From IMG/VR virus record IMGVR_UViG_3300006810_000439, positions 1 to 22,412 of that record: a stretch of DNA of 22,412 nucleotides. The stretch is one strand, 5' to 3'. Shown piece after piece: positions 20,098 to 22,412 of the stretch. Position numbers and translations under genes: made by a program. This DNA comes from a virus. The notes under the pieces are model-generated. The model saw only the letters and a list, made by a program, of their open reading frames with translations, was not told the origin of the DNA and made no database searches. Each line of letters begins with the position of its first letter. The first letter of the stretch is position 1.

Positions 20098-20769
20098 TTA
20101 ATCTAATATTTCTATTTTTGTTGGTCTTTTGAAAAATCCAAAAGATTTATCATTTTTTGAAACTTGAACACTTGCTATAAATTTAATTTTAAGATTCTCT
20201 AAATTTTCTTCAATCAATTTATTTGGTACTGAACCCCATAATTTAAAACCTCTTTCGTCTTGAAATAACATTTTAAGAGTTCCACCATATTGATTTTCTT
20301 GATATTTTGTATTTAAAATTTTACCTGAAAACTCCAATCTATCTTCTGTGAATGGAACAACCTCAGACCATTCTAAATCTTTATATTGAGATAAGTAATT
20401 ATTAATAATTTCTGCTGACTTTCTTTCCCATTGTAATTTTTTTCTTAATAATTCTTCTTCTTTGTTATTAAAACCTTCTCCCCAAGCATTCATTTCTTTT
20501 TTAGGAGTAATTTTTAAATTATGATTATTTGTGATTTCTTTAGCTTTATTGATAGCTTTGTTGTAATCAGTAGATAAATTTTGGATATGTGTAGAATCTA
20601 TAAAAGGTTGTGCAATACCATCAAAATATCTTGTGTTAATAAATGTTTTTCTTAATGTATAAAATACATCATTTGAATTTTCAGTATGCCCTGTAGAAAT
20701 AAAATAATAACTTGGATTGTTATTAGCAAATTCTAATTCTATTTTATTGTTCATTTGATTTATATTCAT
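20098..20769 (-). CDS. Unknown protein with a possible C-terminal OB-like domain, 223 residues
   Basis: Not recognised as a named family. The N-terminal two thirds are mixed alpha/beta (NPSYYFISTGHTENSNDVFY, DYNKAINKAKEITNNHNLKI, WERKSAEIINNYLSQYKDLE). The last ~80 residues (EFSGKILNTKYQENQYGGTL, KMLFQDERGFKLWGSVPNKL, IKFIASVQVSKNDKSFGFFK) look like an OB-type nucleic-acid-binding fold seen in unnamed phage proteins. The start ATG at 20769 has no Shine-Dalgarno, and the leader lacks the hairpin found in other copies of the promoter. A second ATG five codons in also lacks one. Early expression is suggested by the promoter. Confidence 0.6.
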   Translation of the reverse strand: MNINQMNNKIELEFANNNPSYYFISTGHTENSNDVFYTLRKTFINTRYFDGIAQPFIDSTHIQNLSTDYNKAINKAKEITNNHNLKITPKKEMNAWGEGFNNKEEELLRKKLQWERKSAEIINNYLSQYKDLEWSEVVPFTEDRLEFSGKILNTKYQENQYGGTLKMLFQDERGFKLWGSVPNKLIEENLENLKIKFIASVQVSKNDKSFGFFKRPTKIEILD

Positions 20770-20797
20770 TTTATTAATTTATCAATTTATATAACTT

Positions 20798-20838
20798 AGT
20801 ATAATGATTTTTACAGGAATGTAAACCCTTTTTGGAAT
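20798..20838 (-). promoter_or_regulatory. Shared phage promoter/operator, copy F (minus)
   Basis: On the minus strand ATTCCAAAAAGGGTTTACA spans 20838-20820, with -35 TTTACA, a 16-bp spacer and TATACT (20803-20798). The region around the -10 is identical to copy E over about 34 bases, ending at the shared AAATTGATAAA, after which F lacks the hairpin and the ribosome site. The ATG follows at 20769. Confidence 0.75.
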
Positions 20839-20926
20839 ATTTATTTAATTAATTTTTATGCTATAATTTTTGTGGGTGTTGTTGACATATCTGCAGCGTG
20901 TTAAAAAAAATTGTTGATAACGCCCT
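20839..20926. other. Short AT-rich intergenic stretch after the FecR-domain gene
   Basis: This stretch separates the stop of the FecR-domain gene from promoter F. On the minus strand GTTATCAACAATTTTTTTT just after the stop is a feeble terminator-like pattern (three-base stem then a T run). On the plus strand TATAAT (20862-20867) and TTGACA (20882-20887) occur in the wrong order to form one promoter. I see no gene here. Confidence 0.35.
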
Positions 20927-22024
20927 CTAATTTTCTTGAGTTATTTTTATTGTACTACCCTCACCACCATTAATGGTAACAACATTGGACACACCATTTT
21001 GAATAAAGATAACTGTATAACTTGCACTACCATCTATATCAACTCTTGCTGTACTGTCTACACTTCTTAATAAAGCCAACTTTTCACCAGTATAAAATGT
21101 TGTTATTTGCGTATCTAAATCTTGACCTAGTTTTGTTCCTTTAATATTTGTTGATATACCATCTTGAGCTAAAGCGTCTTCTTCTTTTACAACTTGCAAA
21201 GCATCAATAACATCAAGCAAATCTTCTAAAAAGTTTACGTCAAGATAATTAATATCAAGTTCTGTAAATTCTAGTTCATCTTCTTTTAAAAAATCTTCTT
21301 CTAGGTAATCTATATCTAAATCATCAAAGTCTAGTATATTTTTTTTCTGTGAAACAACTTCTTCACCTTCTATGATTTCTTCTTCAGGCGGATTGACAAT
21401 TAACATATTGTCAATAATATCTAATGTTAAATCTAAGATAACTGGTTTACTTGGTGCATTCTCAAATACTGAAACTGTTGTAGCTTGAAAGGGTTTGTTT
21501 AAAAGCACACTACCAGTTGCTGTAATGACTTCTATTTCACCGCTTGATAAACCATAAGCATTAGGTAGTAAGACAATAAGACTGCGACCTAGCTCATCTA
21601 CTGTAGCTGTGAAATCTGTACCTCTAATGGCAATATTTGCTGTAGGTGTTTTAAGTTGTATGTTTTGTTTATCTATTCTATTTAGATTGCCTGTAATAAA
21701 TCTTGCTGTACCAAGACTAAAGGTAAGAGCCATCTTTGATTTAGATGGGTTAGGGTCATAGATATATTCATCTATAAGTAGTTCAGAGTGTTCTGTAAGT
21801 CTTACTGTAGAATCATCAAGAAAAGTAATAGCCATACGACCATTAGTTGTAATGGCTTCATCATTACTTTGTATGCCTAGATTAACTTCAGCTTTTAAAG
21901 GTTCATCTCTTACTATTTGTGCAGAACCATTAAGTTCTGAAATATCCCCAATATCAACAGCCTGTTGCTGTTCCCCCATCATTTTGAGTGATACAAATAT
22001 TAGAGTTAGATGTAGTAGTTTCAA
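20927..22024 (-). CDS. Secreted FecR-domain protein with acidic repeats and curlin-like tail
   Basis: The protein has 365 residues from a TTG at 22024, chosen because it gives a signal peptide (MKLLHLTLIFVSLKMMGEQQ) with likely cleavage near residue 22; ATG codons at 21982 and 21979 would lose it. Residues ~24-145 are a FecR domain: ISELNGSAQIVRDE, ITTNGRMAITFLDDSTVRLT, SELLIDEYIY, LGTARFITG, LKTPTANIAIRGTDFTATV. There is no anti-sigma HTH or membrane span, so it is a secreted or periplasmic binder. A very acidic middle has two similar units, LDIDYLEEDFL (236-246) and LDINYLDVNFL (256-266). The tail has VIFIQNGVSN and STIKITQEN, curlin-like patterns. FecR-domain genes often neighbour CHASE2 cyclases in bacteria. 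It overlaps the gene upstream by about 70 bases. Confidence 0.75.
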   Translation of the reverse strand: MKLLHLTLIFVSLKMMGEQQQAVDIGDISELNGSAQIVRDEPLKAEVNLGIQSNDEAITTNGRMAITFLDDSTVRLTEHSELLIDEYIYDPNPSKSKMALTFSLGTARFITGNLNRIDKQNIQLKTPTANIAIRGTDFTATVDELGRSLIVLLPNAYGLSSGEIEVITATGSVLLNKPFQATTVSVFENAPSKPVILDLTLDIIDNMLIVNPPEEEIIEGEEVVSQKKNILDFDDLDIDYLEEDFLKEDELEFTELDINYLDVNFLEDLLDVIDALQVVKEEDALAQDGISTNIKGTKLGQDLDTQITTFYTGEKLALLRSVDSTARVDIDGSASYTVIFIQNGVSNVVTINGGEGSTIKITQEN

Positions 22025-22412
22025 TTTTTAACCAATCCCTTGCTAGTGTAGATGATTGTATGATGTTAAAAGTATTACTGCTACCATCTAAATCCATGTA
22101 AAAATAAGCTGAATCAGATGATGTATTTCCTGCATATCCACTACCTGTAAAGTTTATAGTGTTTGAACCACCATTAACATCCATATAATTAATTGCATTG
22201 GCATAATCAATATCAAAATCAAATTGATTAGAACTACCTAATATAATCCAATCTAAGTCAAGATAAGATGAATCAGCATTTTCTGCAATTTTAATATCAA
22301 AGGTATTGCTACTACCTGTAACATCTATATTCATATCAATATAGTCAGCAGATATTAAACCAGTGCTATTAAGTAATATATCCATAACATTACTATCACC
22401 ATCAAATTCAAA
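21954..22412 (-). CDS. Curlin-like / beta-solenoid repeat protein (partial, N-terminus off right edge)
   Basis: The frame is open from base 22412 to the stop at 21954, so only the C-terminal ~152 residues are seen. They contain a loose repeat of about 26 residues: GSSNTFDI, GSSNQFDFDID, GGSNTINFTG and GSSNTFNIIQ, alternating with YLDLDW, NYMDVN, YFYMDLD and DWLKIET. The end reads SNICITQNDGGTATGC, close to the S-x-I-x-I-x-Q pattern of curlin repeats. Serine, asparagine and aspartate are abundant and charged basic residues scarce, typical of an exported beta-solenoid or amyloid-type repeat. It could be a fibre, an adhesin or a surface protein. The gene is upstream of, and overlaps, the FecR-domain gene. 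Confidence 0.6.
   Translation of the reverse strand, partial: FEFDGDSNVMDILLNSTGLISADYIDMNIDVTGSSNTFDIKIAENADSSYLDLDWIILGSSNQFDFDIDYANAINYMDVNGGSNTINFTGSGYAGNTSSDSAYFYMDLDGSSNTFNIIQSSTLARDWLKIETTTSNSNICITQNDGGTATGC

Noticed and set aside
20862-20887. TATAAT and TTGACA on the plus strand as a promoter for an antisense RNA to the FecR gene
   Set aside because: The boxes are in the wrong order for one promoter and neither has a suitable partner at 16-18 bp.
17694-22412. Right third of the window as host chromosome flanking a prophage
   Set aside because: The cyclase gene overlaps the spanin gene, the phage-type promoter copies E and F lie between cyclase and FecR genes, base composition does not change, and no integrase or attachment repeat is visible.

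Overview
The window looks like part of the genome of an AT-rich, double-stranded DNA tailed phage. The evidence is an HK97-type portal, large and small terminase subunits, a T7-like primase-helicase, a RecB-type exonuclease next to a single-strand annealing protein, and a lysis block. The lysis block has a lipobox outer spanin paired with a membrane-anchored inner spanin, so the host should be Gram-negative. The style (very low GC, many tiny overlapping genes, CHASE2 cyclase, TET/JBP enzyme) resembles uncultured marine phages. The host itself cannot be read from the sequence. I saw no integrase, tRNA or CRISPR array.

Layout. (1) 1-3603, minus: packaging genes TerS, TerL and a portal with a long C-terminal extension running off the left edge. 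(2) 3604-7607, plus: an early block with four unknown small proteins, an O-like replication initiator with GC-rich iterons inside its gene, and a primase-helicase. (3) 7604-10897, minus: a tight five-gene operon of HTH regulator, ParB-like protein, TET/JBP dioxygenase, nucleotidyltransferase-cupin fusion and TET-associated-type glycosyltransferase. I read this as a DNA base hypermodification system and the most exciting content of the window. (4) 10980-13375, plus: recombination genes. (5) 13392-15381, plus: a stand-alone ArdC N-terminal-like (antirestriction) gene and a run of very small unknown genes. (6) 15395-19472, minus: one operon in which a complete CHASE2-adenylate cyclase is followed by inner spanin, outer spanin, a holin-like peptide, a thermonuclease, a lysozyme and two small genes. 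(7) 19533-20769, minus: two unknown genes, each behind the shared phage promoter. (8) 20927-22412, minus: a secreted FecR-domain protein and a curlin-like repeat protein running off the right edge.

Regulation. Five promoters (before 3769, 5270, 13479, and on minus before 19991 and 20769) carry almost the same element, ATTCCAAAAAGGGTTTACT, whose last six bases are the -35 box, with a -10 box 16-17 bp downstream. Degenerate copies lie near TerS and between the modification operon and the recombination operon. Three of these promoters also share a leader with a small hairpin just before the Shine-Dalgarno sequence, and the hairpin bases covary. Two genes are built as stand-alone cassettes with near-identical terminators. 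The likely picture is a phage-wide regulon controlling early and accessory genes, possibly by the HTH protein that heads the modification operon.

How the parts may work together: the TET/JBP enzyme would oxidise the methyl group of 5-methylcytosine or thymine in DNA, the nucleotidyltransferase-cupin would supply an activated sugar, and the glycosyltransferase would attach it. This would shield phage DNA from restriction, with the ArdC-like protein as a second shield. The cyclase may couple cAMP or an envelope signal to late expression or lysis. These roles are inferences from domain content.
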